Shown: positions 32,457 to 41,616, numbered from the stretch's first letter. The stretch is 64,000 bases of DNA from Candidatus Lachnocurva vaginae (GCA_011082265.1 CP049781.1:248001-312000); one strand, 5' to 3'. Notes: a model not told the origin generated them from the sequence alone. A program made the numbers and translations.

Positions 32457-33377
32457 ATGGGAATTGTAGTTGTAGGAGCAGTTTTTGTTGATATAAAAGG
32501 ATATCCGGAGGCACAATTTGTTCCGACCGGTAGAAATGTTGGGAAAGTAATTAATGTACATGGCGGAGTCAGTAGAAATGTTTGTGAAGATATTGCAAAT
32601 GTAGAACTTAAGCCTACATATGTGAGCGTTGTAGATGATTCACAGGTTTCAACTGAAGTTATTGAAAAATTAAAAAGGCATAAAGTAAATACTGATTATA
32701 TTGTTAGAGATGAAGACGGATTGGGAACGTGGCTTGCTATTTTTAACAATGACGGTGAAGTAGCGGCATCTATTTCTAAAAGACCTAATCTTCTCCCAAT
32801 TGCAGATATTTTTGATGAAAAGGGTGATGAAATTATAAAAAATTGCGACAGCATTGTTGTTGAGATTGATATGGAAGCACCGACTTTGAAGAAGATTTTT
32901 AGATTGGCAGAAAAATATAATAAAAAAGTTTTTGCAGTAGTTTCTAATATGCTTATTGCTATAGAAAGAAGAGATTTACTTAAGAAGATTGATTGCTTCG
33001 TATGTAATCAAAGCGAAGCCGGACTATTGTTCTCAGAAGATTATTCGGATAAAAATCCTGATGAAATGGAAATTATCCTTTCTAAGAAGCTGAAATCCGC
33101 TCAAATCAAAAAAATGATTATTACAATGTCCGATAAAGGAGCTGTTTGGGCGGATATTGAAGGAAATCATGGAAATTGTCCACCGAGAAAAGTTACTATT
33201 GTAGATGTTACAGGATGTGGAGATGCTTTCTTTGCCGGAGTTGCAATAGGACTCACTTATAATAAATCTCTTGCTGAATCTTGTGAAATAGGTAATCGTC
33301 TTGCAGCTTCAGTAATTTCAACTAAGGAAAATGTTTGTCCCAGATTTTTACCGGAAGAATTTAATCTGAAAGTGTAA
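32457..33377 (+). CDS. PfkB-family carbohydrate/nucleoside kinase
   Basis: Ribokinase-fold kinase of 306 residues. The N-terminal strand and glycine pair are in VHGGVSRNVCEDIAN (substrate side) and the C-terminal signature is DVTGCGDAFFAGVAIG, with the catalytic Asp of GxGD; the usual GAGD is GCGD here. The substrate pocket resembles pseudouridine kinases of the YeiC type, but without a linked pseudouridine glycosidase gene I do not assign it. The start is ATG 32457, after ACGAGGT. It stands alone between the hppA terminator and the convergent folT gene. Confidence 0.82.
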   Translation: MGIVVVGAVFVDIKGYPEAQFVPTGRNVGKVINVHGGVSRNVCEDIANVELKPTYVSVVDDSQVSTEVIEKLKRHKVNTDYIVRDEDGLGTWLAIFNNDGEVAASISKRPNLLPIADIFDEKGDEIIKNCDSIVVEIDMEAPTLKKIFRLAEKYNKKVFAVVSNMLIAIERRDLLKKIDCFVCNQSEAGLLFSEDYSDKNPDEMEIILSKKLKSAQIKKMIITMSDKGAVWADIEGNHGNCPPRKVTIVDVTGCGDAFFAGVAIGLTYNKSLAESCEIGNRLAASVISTKENVCPRFLPEEFNLKV

Positions 33378-33453
33378 AAAATTCTTTGGTGCATTATTCG
33401 TAAAAAAAGCCTTCTCCAAGTTATCCTGATTTTATAAATCGCTTATATATCGT

Positions 33454-33987
33454 TTATATATCGCTTCGATTCATAACAGCTTTTATCCTTTTTAATAAAA
33501 ATGGAACGATTGGAATATAAACAATATTTGTAGCAAGAGTTGTAAGCATTCTTGGAACTATCATAACCAGCATCGTTTGTATTGCTTTTTTGTTTCCAAG
33601 AAGAATATTATTTATATAAATTGATACTGTATTTAAGAGTGTGAGTAAAATTCCGCTTAAAATCATAATTAAAGCGATTCCAAAAGTGGTATATATATAA
33701 TTTTTTTTCTTTGCATAAAGCCCGATGACAAGCCCTCTTATGAGTATGGGAATAATCCAAAGAATGGAAGTAGGCCCTAGACCATATCTTATTGCCTGCT
33801 CTAAAAATGCTCCGACACCTCCAATTAAAAGTCCATAGTAAGGCCCTAAAAGTAGGCTGCCCAAGATGAGTGGAAGGCCCGATAAAGTGATTTTTAATAT
33901 AGTAAGATTTATCGCAAAGTAAGATAAAATGACAAATAATGCGATAAAAAGTGATGAAATTGATAAGTTACGAATATTTTTTTGCAT
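33454..33987 (-). CDS. folT: Folate-type ECF transporter substrate-binding subunit FolT
   Basis: Small membrane S component (178 aa, about six hydrophobic segments) expected to bind folate or a relative and use EcfA1A2T for uptake. Family features are RNLSISSLFIALFVILSYFA, LSGLPLILGSLLLGPYYGLL and YGLGPTSILWIIPILIRGLV, the last typical of the FolT branch. The aptamer-like leader upstream matches the THF riboswitch, supporting folate as ligand. The start is at 33987, preceded by GGGAGG; an in-frame TTG at 34005 lies before that site. Transcribed toward the PfkB kinase gene, convergent with it. Confidence 0.87.
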   Translation of the reverse strand: MQKNIRNLSISSLFIALFVILSYFAINLTILKITLSGLPLILGSLLLGPYYGLLIGGVGAFLEQAIRYGLGPTSILWIIPILIRGLVIGLYAKKKNYIYTTFGIALIMILSGILLTLLNTVSIYINNILLGNKKAIQTMLVMIVPRMLTTLATNIVYIPIVPFLLKRIKAVMNRSDI

Positions 33988-34040
33988 AAAAAATCCTCCC
34001 TTCAATTGACTGATTAATACCCTAAGAAGAGAAGAACATA

Positions 34041-34072
34041 TAAAAAAACTTATTTAAAAATTTTTAAATAAG
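34041..34072 (-). terminator. Terminator of the folT leader (attenuator)
   Basis: A perfect 24-base palindrome at 34049-34072 (arm CTTATTTAAAAA), followed on the minus strand by a T-run (complement of 34042-34048). It lies between the aptamer and folT, the position of an expression platform. Confidence 0.75.
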
Positions 34073-34100
34073 AATTCACACTATATTTATTTTTCTCCGG

Positions 34101-34241
34101 GGCTGCGAGATGCAATATTTGTACAGCGTAAAAATTTTTACGATTCTAAAATTATTTAAAATTTTTTAAAATTATTCTCACTCCGTCCTTTGATCAACTC
34201 TCCGTATCAAAGGCACATAACTCACAAATATTTACTCAGCC
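34101..34241 (-). ncRNA. THF riboswitch candidate upstream of folT
   Basis: Read on the minus strand, the leader opens GGCTGAGTAAATATTTGTGA and closes ACAAATATTGCATCTCGCAG (then CC). AATATTTGT pairs with ACAAATATT (9 bp) and GGCTG with CAGCC; inside, CCTTTGAT pairs with ATCAAAGG around a GGAGAG-containing loop, followed by GACGGAG. These segments line up, in order, with my memory of the tetrahydrofolate riboswitch (GAGTA.AT, GTTA.GTG, a GGGATGTCG-like loop, ACGAAG, and ATTGCATC before the 3' strand of P1). The region after GACGGAG has an expanded A+T-rich arm ending in a TAAAAATTTTTA hairpin. The call rests on eye alignment plus the folT context. Confidence 0.72.
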
Positions 34242-34262
34242 ATATTTTCTTTGACAAAAGCG

Positions 34263-34291
34263 ATTATACACATATAGAATATAAAAAACAA
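34263..34291 (-). promoter_or_regulatory. Promoter of the folT leader
   Basis: Minus strand: TTGTTT (complement of 34286-34291), 17-base spacer, perfect TATAAT (complement of 34263-34268), placing the start just before the aptamer. Confidence 0.6.
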
Positions 34292-34382
34292 GATAAAAGC
34301 ATAAATAAAAATCAAAATAAGGGAAGAGATGATATAAATATAGTATAATTAGCTGGAAAAACATTAATAGAAAGGATGAATT

Positions 34383-35495
34383 ATGGGACTTATTAAAGCG
34401 ATAGCAGGAACTATATCGGGAGATCTTGCAAATCAGTGGAAAGATTATTTCGTGATGGACTCAATGGAAAATACAACTCTTATAAAAAGATCCGAGCATA
34501 TGATTTCTCATAGAAGCTCAAATAAAAGAGGAGATTCGGATATAATATCAAAGGATTCTAAAATCATCGTAAACGAAGGACAGGGAGCACTTCTTGTAAG
34601 TCAGGGAAAAATTATTGACGTTGCACTTGAACCGGGAGCATATGAATTTGATGAAGGAGCTTCAGCTTCATTTTTTGCAGGTCAATTTAAAGATGTATTT
34701 AAAGAAGGCTGGGAAAGATTTAAGTTCGGCGGTGAAAAACCGATGCAACAGAGAGTTTATTATGTAAATTTAAAAGAAATTTTAGGACTTAAATTTGGAA
34801 CTCCAACACCGATTCCTTTCAGGGTTTTAGATAAAAATATCGGGCTTGATATTGATACTTCTCTTCGATGCAATGGAAATTATACAATTCATGTATCGAA
34901 TCCTATTGTGCTTTATGTTTCAATTGCAGGAAATGTAGAAGATGAGTATTCGATAAATGATATGACAGATCAGCTTCGAGGTGAATTTGTTCAAGCACTT
35001 CAACCTGCACTTGGAAGCCTTTCTGCAGTAGGCGTAAGACCGTCGGGACTTCCTGCAGAGACAACTAGAATAAGCGAGGCAATGAAAAATGAGCTTAATG
35101 ATGCTTGGACTAAAAAGTACGGACTTTCGCTTACAAGCGTTCAGATTCTTGCAGCGGTAATTCCTGATGAAGACAGTGCTATGATAAAAGACCTTCAAAG
35201 ACAAGCAATCTATCAGAATAGAAATATGGCAGGTGCTGCAATGGTTGATGCACAGGCACAAGCTATGAAGAATGCTGCTCAAAATGAAGGAGGAGCATTC
35301 TTAGGATTCGCAGGTATGAATATGGCAATGAATACCGGCGGACTTAATGCAGGGCAGTTTTTTAATAACCAAAATGTGCAAGAAAGTACTCAAAATTCTA
35401 ATGTAGTAGGAGCATGGTTTTGCCCAAATTGTGGAACAAAAAATGAAGGTAATTTCTGCCCGAAATGCGGAGAAAAAAAGCCTTCTAATATATGA
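34383..35495 (+). CDS. YdjI-like SPFH domain protein with C-terminal zinc ribbon
   Basis: 370 residues. The SPFH domain spans about 60-280 (VNEGQGALLVSQGKIIDVALEPGAY, in parts; VYYVNLKEILGLKFGT; IPFRVLDKNIGLDIDTSLRCNG, in parts). It lacks an N-terminal membrane helix and starts MGLIKAIAGTISGDLANQWKD, as in Bacillus YdjI. A glycine- and alanine-rich stretch leads to a C-terminal zinc ribbon, CPNCGTKNEGNFCPKCGEKK, with four Cys. In B. subtilis YdjI works with YdjG and YdjH to hold PspA at the membrane; homologs of both follow here. A TATAAT at 34344-34349 is the likely -10; GAAAGGATG precedes the ATG. Confidence 0.85.
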   Translation: MGLIKAIAGTISGDLANQWKDYFVMDSMENTTLIKRSEHMISHRSSNKRGDSDIISKDSKIIVNEGQGALLVSQGKIIDVALEPGAYEFDEGASASFFAGQFKDVFKEGWERFKFGGEKPMQQRVYYVNLKEILGLKFGTPTPIPFRVLDKNIGLDIDTSLRCNGNYTIHVSNPIVLYVSIAGNVEDEYSINDMTDQLRGEFVQALQPALGSLSAVGVRPSGLPAETTRISEAMKNELNDAWTKKYGLSLTSVQILAAVIPDEDSAMIKDLQRQAIYQNRNMAGAAMVDAQAQAMKNAAQNEGGAFLGFAGMNMAMNTGGLNAGQFFNNQNVQESTQNSNVVGAWFCPNCGTKNEGNFCPKCGEKKPSNI

Positions 35496-35519
35496 TAAAA
35501 AAATAAAAAAGAGGTAAAA

Positions 35520-36920
35520 ATGGCAAATATATTTCCATGCCCAAGCTGCGGCGGAGAACTTAGGTATGATATAAAAGATAAAAAATTAAAATGTCTTTCC
35601 TGTGATGAAAGCTTTGAAGCTGATACATACAAAAGTAAATTTATGGATGAAGGTGAAAAGGCTGTAAAATTTCCCATTTATAGATGCAAAAATTGTGCAG
35701 GAGAAATCGTAGGAAATGACATAGACAGTATGGAATTTTGCCCATATTGCGGAACACAGATAGTCTTGAGTGAGAAATTTTCTGAAACAGGTGCTCCAAA
35801 ATTTATAATTCCTTTTTCCATTTCTAAGGAGGATTGTAAAAAAGAATACAAAAATATGACATCAAATGTTGCATTTTTGCCGGATGAACTTAAGAGCGAG
35901 GAAGGCCTTAATAAATTTGTAGGTCTTTATACTCCATACTGGCTTTTTAATTATGAAGCAAAAACCAATATCAAGACCGGTGGTATAAAGAGATATAGTA
36001 AGGGAAGCTACGATTATACTGAAAAAGCAAAATTAAGTATTGATGTTGATTACGATAATTTGATAGTAAGTTATGACGCATCAGATACGCTGGACGATAC
36101 TATTTCACATAAAGTGGAGCCGTTTTACTTAAATCATGCGATTGAATTCAATCCCAATTATATGGCGGGATTTTATGCTGAAAATTCCAATGTAAAAAGT
36201 GACGGATATAAACATTTTGCAGATAAAAAAAGTGATGAAATGCTTGTAGGAGAGATAAAGGGTTCATCTCCTGAGGGCTTTACACCTTTAATTAACGAGG
36301 ATGACGAATATAAGCTTTTAGAAAAGAAGGCTTATAAAGGAGTTGAAGGAGCATATCTTCCACTTTGGTTTTTGACAACGAAGAATAAGGACAGAGTTGC
36401 ATATACAATTGTGAATGGACAGTCAGGAAGAATGTACTCGGAGCTTCCTGTAGACATTAAAAAGTATATAGGTGCATCCTTAATAGCTTCTTTAATTTTC
36501 GCATTTATTTTTATATTTGTCATAGGCTCAATTCCTATAAAAAGTATTTCGACTATAGGAATCCTTTTCTCTATTGTTATGATAGTGCTTACTTCATACC
36601 AATCAAAGAAGATATATGAAAAGGAAAATCATATAAATGATATTGGCTATCAGCTTACTAAAAAAGAAAATAAGGAGAATATGGAAAAGCCTCATAGAAA
36701 GGTTATAGCAGCGATATTCTTTTCAATTTTAGGAGGAATAAGTGCCTTAGCTTTAAAAATTTTAAATCCTGCTGATGATATATTTTATTATGGAGTTCTT
36801 ATGTTCATCTTTGTAATGCTGCTTTTAAGTATTTTGACGATGGCGAAGGATTATAATAGGCTTGCAACAAATCCTCTTCCACAGTTTAACAAGACGGGAG
36901 GCGGACTTGATGGAAAATAA
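35520..36920 (+). CDS. YdjG-like membrane protein with N-terminal zinc ribbons
   Basis: 466 residues. Two zinc-ribbon pairs open the protein: CPSCGGELRYDIKDKKLKC (then LSC) and CKNCAGEIVGNDIDSMEFC (then PYC). A soluble middle (about 95-310) has PFSISKEDCKKEYKNMTS and YTPYWLFNYEA, typical of the TFIIB-zinc-ribbon/YdjG group. Four hydrophobic segments follow (about 322-340, 345-365, 395-415, 420-440). It starts 24 bases after the SPFH gene with AAGAGGT before the ATG, and its end overlaps the next gene by 11 bases. Longer than Bacillus YdjG (about 340 aa as I recall). Confidence 0.8.
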   Translation: MANIFPCPSCGGELRYDIKDKKLKCLSCDESFEADTYKSKFMDEGEKAVKFPIYRCKNCAGEIVGNDIDSMEFCPYCGTQIVLSEKFSETGAPKFIIPFSISKEDCKKEYKNMTSNVAFLPDELKSEEGLNKFVGLYTPYWLFNYEAKTNIKTGGIKRYSKGSYDYTEKAKLSIDVDYDNLIVSYDASDTLDDTISHKVEPFYLNHAIEFNPNYMAGFYAENSNVKSDGYKHFADKKSDEMLVGEIKGSSPEGFTPLINEDDEYKLLEKKAYKGVEGAYLPLWFLTTKNKDRVAYTIVNGQSGRMYSELPVDIKKYIGASLIASLIFAFIFIFVIGSIPIKSISTIGILFSIVMIVLTSYQSKKIYEKENHINDIGYQLTKKENKENMEKPHRKVIAAIFFSILGGISALALKILNPADDIFYYGVLMFIFVMLLLSILTMAKDYNRLATNPLPQFNKTGGGLDGK

Positions 36921-37752
36921 AATGATTAATAATAAAAGTAAAAATATATTAAAATCTATAATAGGTCTTTTATTCTCTTTAATGATAGTGCTATCAATGC
37001 TCTATTTATATAATTTTTTCGATACGAGTTCGGCTAATATTTTTGCTGCAGAAAAAAAGAATGTAAAAATTATAGATGATGCAGGACTTTTAAAGAAAGC
37101 TGAAAGGAAAGCTCTCATAAATAAATTAAATAAGATGTCGAAAAAATATTCTTATTTAATTTTTACTACTGATGAAAAGACACTTTCTATTCATAAGCAG
37201 GCTGAAGAATTTTATAGAGATAATTTTGAAGATGATTCAGGTGTTATTTTCCTAATAAATATGGGAGAAAGAGAAATTTATCTTGCTGCAAATAAAGATG
37301 CAAAGAAACTTATAAAAAATAAAGATGCACTTGACGTAACAGATAATTGCTATCGATATGCAAAAAAAGGGAATTTTTATGAATGCTTAAATCATGCATT
37401 TTCTGATATAGATTCACTCTTAAATCATAGAGGAATTATAAGAACGATGAGATATGTTGTAGGAATTCTTTTCGGACTTATCTTGGGATTCTTTTCAATG
37501 TTTTTATGGATGGCTTTTTCTAGAAAAATATCGCTTCCTGAAGGAAAAGTTTTAACGAAAGGCATTATTCCGCTTAAATATCATACGACTGCAAGCATTG
37601 CAGGAACAATTGCAGGTGTCGCAACAGGTATTATTATAAGTAAAGAATTAAGCAACAAAGAAAAGGGAAGCAGCTTTGGAGGAGGCTTTGGCGGAGGAGG
37701 AAGCTTCGGAGGAGGCGGAGGAGGTATGTCCGGAGGAGGACATAGCTTTTAA
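36910..37752 (+). CDS. YdjH-like TPM-domain membrane protein
   Basis: 281 residues: signal/anchor helix (about 12-35), a TPM (TLP18.3/Psb32/MOLO-1) domain at about 45-165 with IIDDAGLLKKAERKALINKL and EEFYRDNFEDDSGVIFLINM, in parts, two more hydrophobic segments (about 180-200 and 225-245), and a terminal Gly-rich tail with FGGGFGGGGSFGGGG and ending SGGGHSF. The start is ATG 36910, eight bases after GGGAGG, overlapping the previous gene by 11; an in-frame ATG at 36922 is less well placed, and codons upstream belong to the other gene. Third member of the YdjI-YdjG-YdjH set. Confidence 0.83.
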   Translation: MENKMINNKSKNILKSIIGLLFSLMIVLSMLYLYNFFDTSSANIFAAEKKNVKIIDDAGLLKKAERKALINKLNKMSKKYSYLIFTTDEKTLSIHKQAEEFYRDNFEDDSGVIFLINMGEREIYLAANKDAKKLIKNKDALDVTDNCYRYAKKGNFYECLNHAFSDIDSLLNHRGIIRTMRYVVGILFGLILGFFSMFLWMAFSRKISLPEGKVLTKGIIPLKYHTTASIAGTIAGVATGIIISKELSNKEKGSSFGGGFGGGGSFGGGGGGMSGGGHSF

Positions 37753-37814
37753 TGAAGTGATAGAGAAAGTTGTTATATTTAACCAATTTTACTTACGCAA
37801 TTTTATGAATGATT

Positions 37815-37890
37815 TTGAACGAATTTAATTGAAATTGATTAGCACATGCTGATATAATACCATTGTTGAACGAATTTGATTGATAATGAT
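37815..37890 (+). promoter_or_regulatory. fru operon promoter with paired 26-bp operator-like repeats
   Basis: TTGAAA (37829-37834), 18-base spacer and TATAAT (37853-37858). Two direct repeats, 37815-37840 and 37865-37890, match at 23 of 26 positions (core TTGAACGAATTT.ATTGA) and are 50 bases apart, about five helical turns. The first covers the -35, the second begins about seven bases after the -10. That layout suits a DeoR-type repressor such as the adjacent FruR acting by looping or by double occupancy. Confidence 0.7.
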
Positions 37891-37910
37891 TCTTTTTTTT
37901 GGAGGCATCG

Positions 37911-38648
37911 ATGTTAGCGGAAGAAAGACTTAAAATTATATCGGATTTTGTTAATGACAGAGGCAGTGCTACTATTACTGATTTAACTACTATTACGTCA
38001 TCTTCCGAATCTACAATAAGAAGAGATCTTAATTATCTTTCAAGGGAAGGAAAGATTTTTAAGGTTCATGGCGGTGCAGTTTCAAAGAAACTTGATACAA
38101 AGGATGAACAAGTCGATAAGAGACGAGATAAGTATGCAGAGGAAAAAGAAAAGATTGCAACATATGCATCGACTCTTATAGAAGATGACGATTTCGTGTA
38201 TTTGGATTCAGGCTCAACTGTGGAGCTTATGGTAAAAAATATAGAAGCGACACATGCCATATTTGTAACGAATTCTATTTTTAATATCAAAGCTTTAGCT
38301 AAGAAGAATTTGAACGCTTTTTTATTAGGAGGAGAATATAAGAAGTCAACTGATGCTATTGTAGGAGAAAAAGCAATACTTGAGCTTTCTACATATAATT
38401 TTACAAAGGGCTTTTTCGGAACTAACGGAATCGATGAAAAAAGAGGCTTTACTACTCCGGAAATAAAAGAAGCTATGATAAAAGAACTAGCTATGAAAAA
38501 TACAAGTGAATGTTTCATATTATCAGATACAAGCAAGTTCGGAAAAATTTCTGCAATCAAGTTTTCGGATTTTAACAGTGCAACAATCATTACCAACAAA
38601 GATCGTGAAAATGAATATTTAAAATACAAAAATGTTATGGAGGTCTAA
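37911..38648 (+). CDS. fruR: DeoR-family regulator of the fructose operon (FruR)
   Basis: 245-residue repressor-type protein. The N-terminal DeoR helix-turn-helix is residues 1-57 (ITDLTTITSSSESTIRRDLN, then LSREGKIFKVHGGA) and the rest is the DeoRC sugar-phosphate sensor domain (VYLDSGSTVELMVKN, then FLLGGEYKKSTDAIVG). The expected inducer is fructose 1-phosphate, by analogy with FruR of lactic acid bacteria. The start is ATG 37911, after GGAGG; an in-frame TTG at 37899 contains that site. First gene of fruR-fruK-fruA, with operator-like repeats directly upstream. Confidence 0.9.
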   Translation: MLAEERLKIISDFVNDRGSATITDLTTITSSSESTIRRDLNYLSREGKIFKVHGGAVSKKLDTKDEQVDKRRDKYAEEKEKIATYASTLIEDDDFVYLDSGSTVELMVKNIEATHAIFVTNSIFNIKALAKKNLNAFLLGGEYKKSTDAIVGEKAILELSTYNFTKGFFGTNGIDEKRGFTTPEIKEAMIKELAMKNTSECFILSDTSKFGKISAIKFSDFNSATIITNKDRENEYLKYKNVMEV

Positions 38649-38649
38649 A

Positions 38650-39567
38650 ATGATTTATACCGTAACGCTGAATCCTTCAATCGACTACATAATAAATGTA
38701 TCGAATTTTCAGCTTGGTGAAGTAAATAGGACTGATAAAGAACTTATCTATCCGGGAGGAAAAGGAATAAATGTTTCAATCGTTTTAAATAACCTTGGAA
38801 TTAAAAATACAGCACTTGGATTTACAGCAGGATTTATAGGAGAAGAGATAAAAAGGCTTTTAAAAGTAGAAGGAATAAATACAGATTTTATCGATGTTAA
38901 AAATGGGCTTTCGAGAATAAATGTAAAATTAAGTTCAAAAGAAGAAACGGAAATTAATGGAAATGGTCCTAATATTTTAGATATAGATATTGAAAACCTT
39001 ATGAATAAGCTCTTAAATTTAAAGGAAGGGGATATTTTGGTTTTAGCCGGATCTATTCCGGACAGCATAAAAGAAACGATGTATTCAGATATTTCTGAAA
39101 GACTTTCCAATAAAGGCGTAAAAATAGTTGTAGATGCTACAAAAGATTTACTTGTAAATACGCTTAAATATCATCCATTTTTAATAAAGCCAAATAATAA
39201 AGAGCTTGGAGAAATATTTAAAGTTACGCTTGATACTTCCGAAGAAATTCTTCCATATGCGAAGAAATTAAGAAAAATGGGTGCGAGGAATGTAATTGTT
39301 TCAATGTCGAAAGATGGAGCAATGCTTCTTACAGAAGATGATAAATGCTATTACTCAAAGCCGCCTAAAGGTAAAATGGTGAATACTGTAGGTGCAGGAG
39401 ATTCATTTGTGGCAGGCTTTTTGGCGGGATATATAAATACGTCTGATTATGAAAAAGCTTTTTATACAGGTCTTTGTACAGGATCGGCTTCAGCATATTC
39501 AGAAAAGCTTGCAACAGAAGAGGAAGTTAAAAGATTACTTGATAGTATAGGTAAGTCATACTACTAA
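38650..39567 (+). CDS. fruK: 1-phosphofructokinase FruK
   Basis: PfkB-family kinase converting fructose 1-phosphate to fructose 1,6-bisphosphate with ATP. The start MIYTVTLNPSIDYIINV and the substrate motif YPGGKGINVSIVLNNLG are characteristic of FruK, and the catalytic signature is NTVGAGDSFVAGFLAGY. 305 aa is standard. The start is ATG 38650, one base after the fruR stop, with GGAGG upstream; codons from 38632 belong to the end of fruR. It links the import step by FruA to glycolysis. Confidence 0.95.
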   Translation: MIYTVTLNPSIDYIINVSNFQLGEVNRTDKELIYPGGKGINVSIVLNNLGIKNTALGFTAGFIGEEIKRLLKVEGINTDFIDVKNGLSRINVKLSSKEETEINGNGPNILDIDIENLMNKLLNLKEGDILVLAGSIPDSIKETMYSDISERLSNKGVKIVVDATKDLLVNTLKYHPFLIKPNNKELGEIFKVTLDTSEEILPYAKKLRKMGARNVIVSMSKDGAMLLTEDDKCYYSKPPKGKMVNTVGAGDSFVAGFLAGYINTSDYEKAFYTGLCTGSASAYSEKLATEEEVKRLLDSIGKSYY

Positions 39568-39582
39568 AAAGGGAGGCAATGT

Positions 39583-41616
39583 ATGAAGATAAGAGATCTA
39601 TTAGATATAAATTCCATTGAACTTAATGGTGAATCTTCTTCAAAAGAATACACCATAAAACAGATGGTTTTGCTTATGTCGAAACAAGGCAACATTAAAA
39701 ATATTGGAGTTTATGAAAAGGGAGTTCTTTTAAGAGAAGAGGAAGGAACTACCGGAGTAGGAAATGGAATAGCGATTCCTCACTGCAAATCCGAAGTAGT
39801 AAAGAAACCGGGACTTGCTGCAATGGTTGTGCCACAAGGTGTTGATTTTGGAGCACTTGATAATGAACCGGTTAAACTGATTTTTCTTATTGCCGCACCT
39901 GATACTGAGGACAATATTCATCTTGATGTTTTAAGCAAACTTTCAAGAATGCTTATGAATAATGAATTCGTAGAATCACTTAAAAATGCAAAATCAAGGG
40001 AAGAATTTTTGAATATTATAGACGTCTACGAAGCTGAGATTGACAGAAAAGAGTCAAGAGAAAAAGGAAATCATGTAGGAGATTACACTACATACGAAGT
40101 CCTTACAGTGACTTCCTGCCCGAATGGAATAGCACATACATATATGGCTGCTGAAGCTTTTATTAAAGCAGGAGAAAAAATTGGAGTGAATGTAAAAGCT
40201 GAAACTAGAGGGTCAAGCGGAACAAAGCAGCTTTTAACTGAAGACGAAATAAAAAATGCCAAAGGAATTATTGTAGCTGCTGATACAAAAGTGCCTATGG
40301 ATAGATTTGATGGAAAACCGGTAATCGAAGTTTCCGTAGGTGAAGGAATTCATAAAGCAGAGGAGCTTATTTGCATGGCCGCTAAAGGCGATGCACCTAT
40401 TTATAAAGCTAATACAAAAAATTCGAGTCAAACATTACCTTCTAAAAATAATAGCATTTATACGCATCTTATGAGTGGCGTTTCACATATGCTTCCATTC
40501 GTTATCGGAGGAGGTATACTTATAGCTCTTGCATTCTTAGTTGATACTGTAACAGGACATGCAAATGTCGGAGGATCTTTCGGATCTGCAACGCCTTTAT
40601 CTGCATTCTTTAAGTATATCGGTGGACTTTCAATGGGACTTATGGTTCCTGTTCTTGCCGGATATATCGCATATTCTATAGCAGATAGACCGGGACTTTC
40701 AGTAGGCTTTGCAGGCGGCCTTATAGCTTCAAGCGGAAATGCTCTTGCAGCAAATTATGATTGGAAAAATTTAGGAGCTTTCGGTACTTTTGTTAAGAAT
40801 TTCGCTTTCCAGGGAGAGCACGGCGGAAATACCGTTTCAGGATTCCTTGGAGGAATTCTTGTAGGCTTTTTAGCAGGATATATCGTTTTATACTTAAAAT
40901 ATATAACAAGAAATATGCCAAAATCACTCGAAGGATTAAAGCCTATGCTTATTTATCCTATTGGAGGACTTTTAATCACATCAATTCTTATGTGTGTAAT
41001 TTTTAACCCTCTTATCGGTATGATAAATACGGGGCTTTACTCAATGCTTAATTCTCTTGCAGCAACAGGTATGATTGCAATTTTGGGATTTGTACTTGGT
41101 GCAATGATGGCAATCGACATGGGAGGTCCTATAAATAAAGCAGCATATGTATTCGGAACAGGAATGCTTGCAGAAGCCGGAAAGATGATTGAAAAAGGAG
41201 CAAGCATGACAGATCCTAAAATTCAAGCTTGCTACATTGCAATGGCTGCTGTTATGGTTGGAGGAATGGTTCCTCCTCTCGGAATTGCACTTGCATGCAA
41301 ATTTTTCCCTAAAAGATTTACAAAAGAAGAAAGACAAACTTGGGTTTCAAATATAGTTATGGGTTCATCATTTATTACAGAAGGAGCGATACCATTTGCC
41401 GCTTCAGACCCTACACATGTAATTCCTGCAACAATGCTGGGAGCGGGAGTAGCAGGACTCTTAAGTGCTATGTTTAAATGTACACTTATGGCACCACATG
41501 GCGGAGTGTTCGTATTTATTACAATAGGAAATCCTTTTATGTATATAGTGTCATGGCTCGTAGGCTCGATTATAACTATGATTTTACTTGGAATTTTAAA
41601 GAAAGATGTAGAATAG
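39583..41616 (+). CDS. fruA: PTS fructose transporter subunit IIABC
   Basis: Imports fructose and phosphorylates it at C1. Domains in order: EIIA (about 1-150) with phosphorylated His67 in GIAIPHCKSE; EIIB (about 168-275) with Cys179 in TVTSCPNGIAHTYMAAEAF; membrane EIIC (about 290-675), beginning HLMSGVSHMLPFVIGGGILI. All phospho-relay residues are present. 677 aa is the normal length of the A-B-C fusion. GGGAGG precedes the ATG, 15 bases after fruK. HPr, the phosphate donor to EIIA, is encoded next, from its own transcription start. Confidence 0.96.
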   Translation: MKIRDLLDINSIELNGESSSKEYTIKQMVLLMSKQGNIKNIGVYEKGVLLREEEGTTGVGNGIAIPHCKSEVVKKPGLAAMVVPQGVDFGALDNEPVKLIFLIAAPDTEDNIHLDVLSKLSRMLMNNEFVESLKNAKSREEFLNIIDVYEAEIDRKESREKGNHVGDYTTYEVLTVTSCPNGIAHTYMAAEAFIKAGEKIGVNVKAETRGSSGTKQLLTEDEIKNAKGIIVAADTKVPMDRFDGKPVIEVSVGEGIHKAEELICMAAKGDAPIYKANTKNSSQTLPSKNNSIYTHLMSGVSHMLPFVIGGGILIALAFLVDTVTGHANVGGSFGSATPLSAFFKYIGGLSMGLMVPVLAGYIAYSIADRPGLSVGFAGGLIASSGNALAANYDWKNLGAFGTFVKNFAFQGEHGGNTVSGFLGGILVGFLAGYIVLYLKYITRNMPKSLEGLKPMLIYPIGGLLITSILMCVIFNPLIGMINTGLYSMLNSLAATGMIAILGFVLGAMMAIDMGGPINKAAYVFGTGMLAEAGKMIEKGASMTDPKIQACYIAMAAVMVGGMVPPLGIALACKFFPKRFTKEERQTWVSNIVMGSSFITEGAIPFAASDPTHVIPATMLGAGVAGLLSAMFKCTLMAPHGGVFVFITIGNPFMYIVSWLVGSIITMILLGILKKDVE

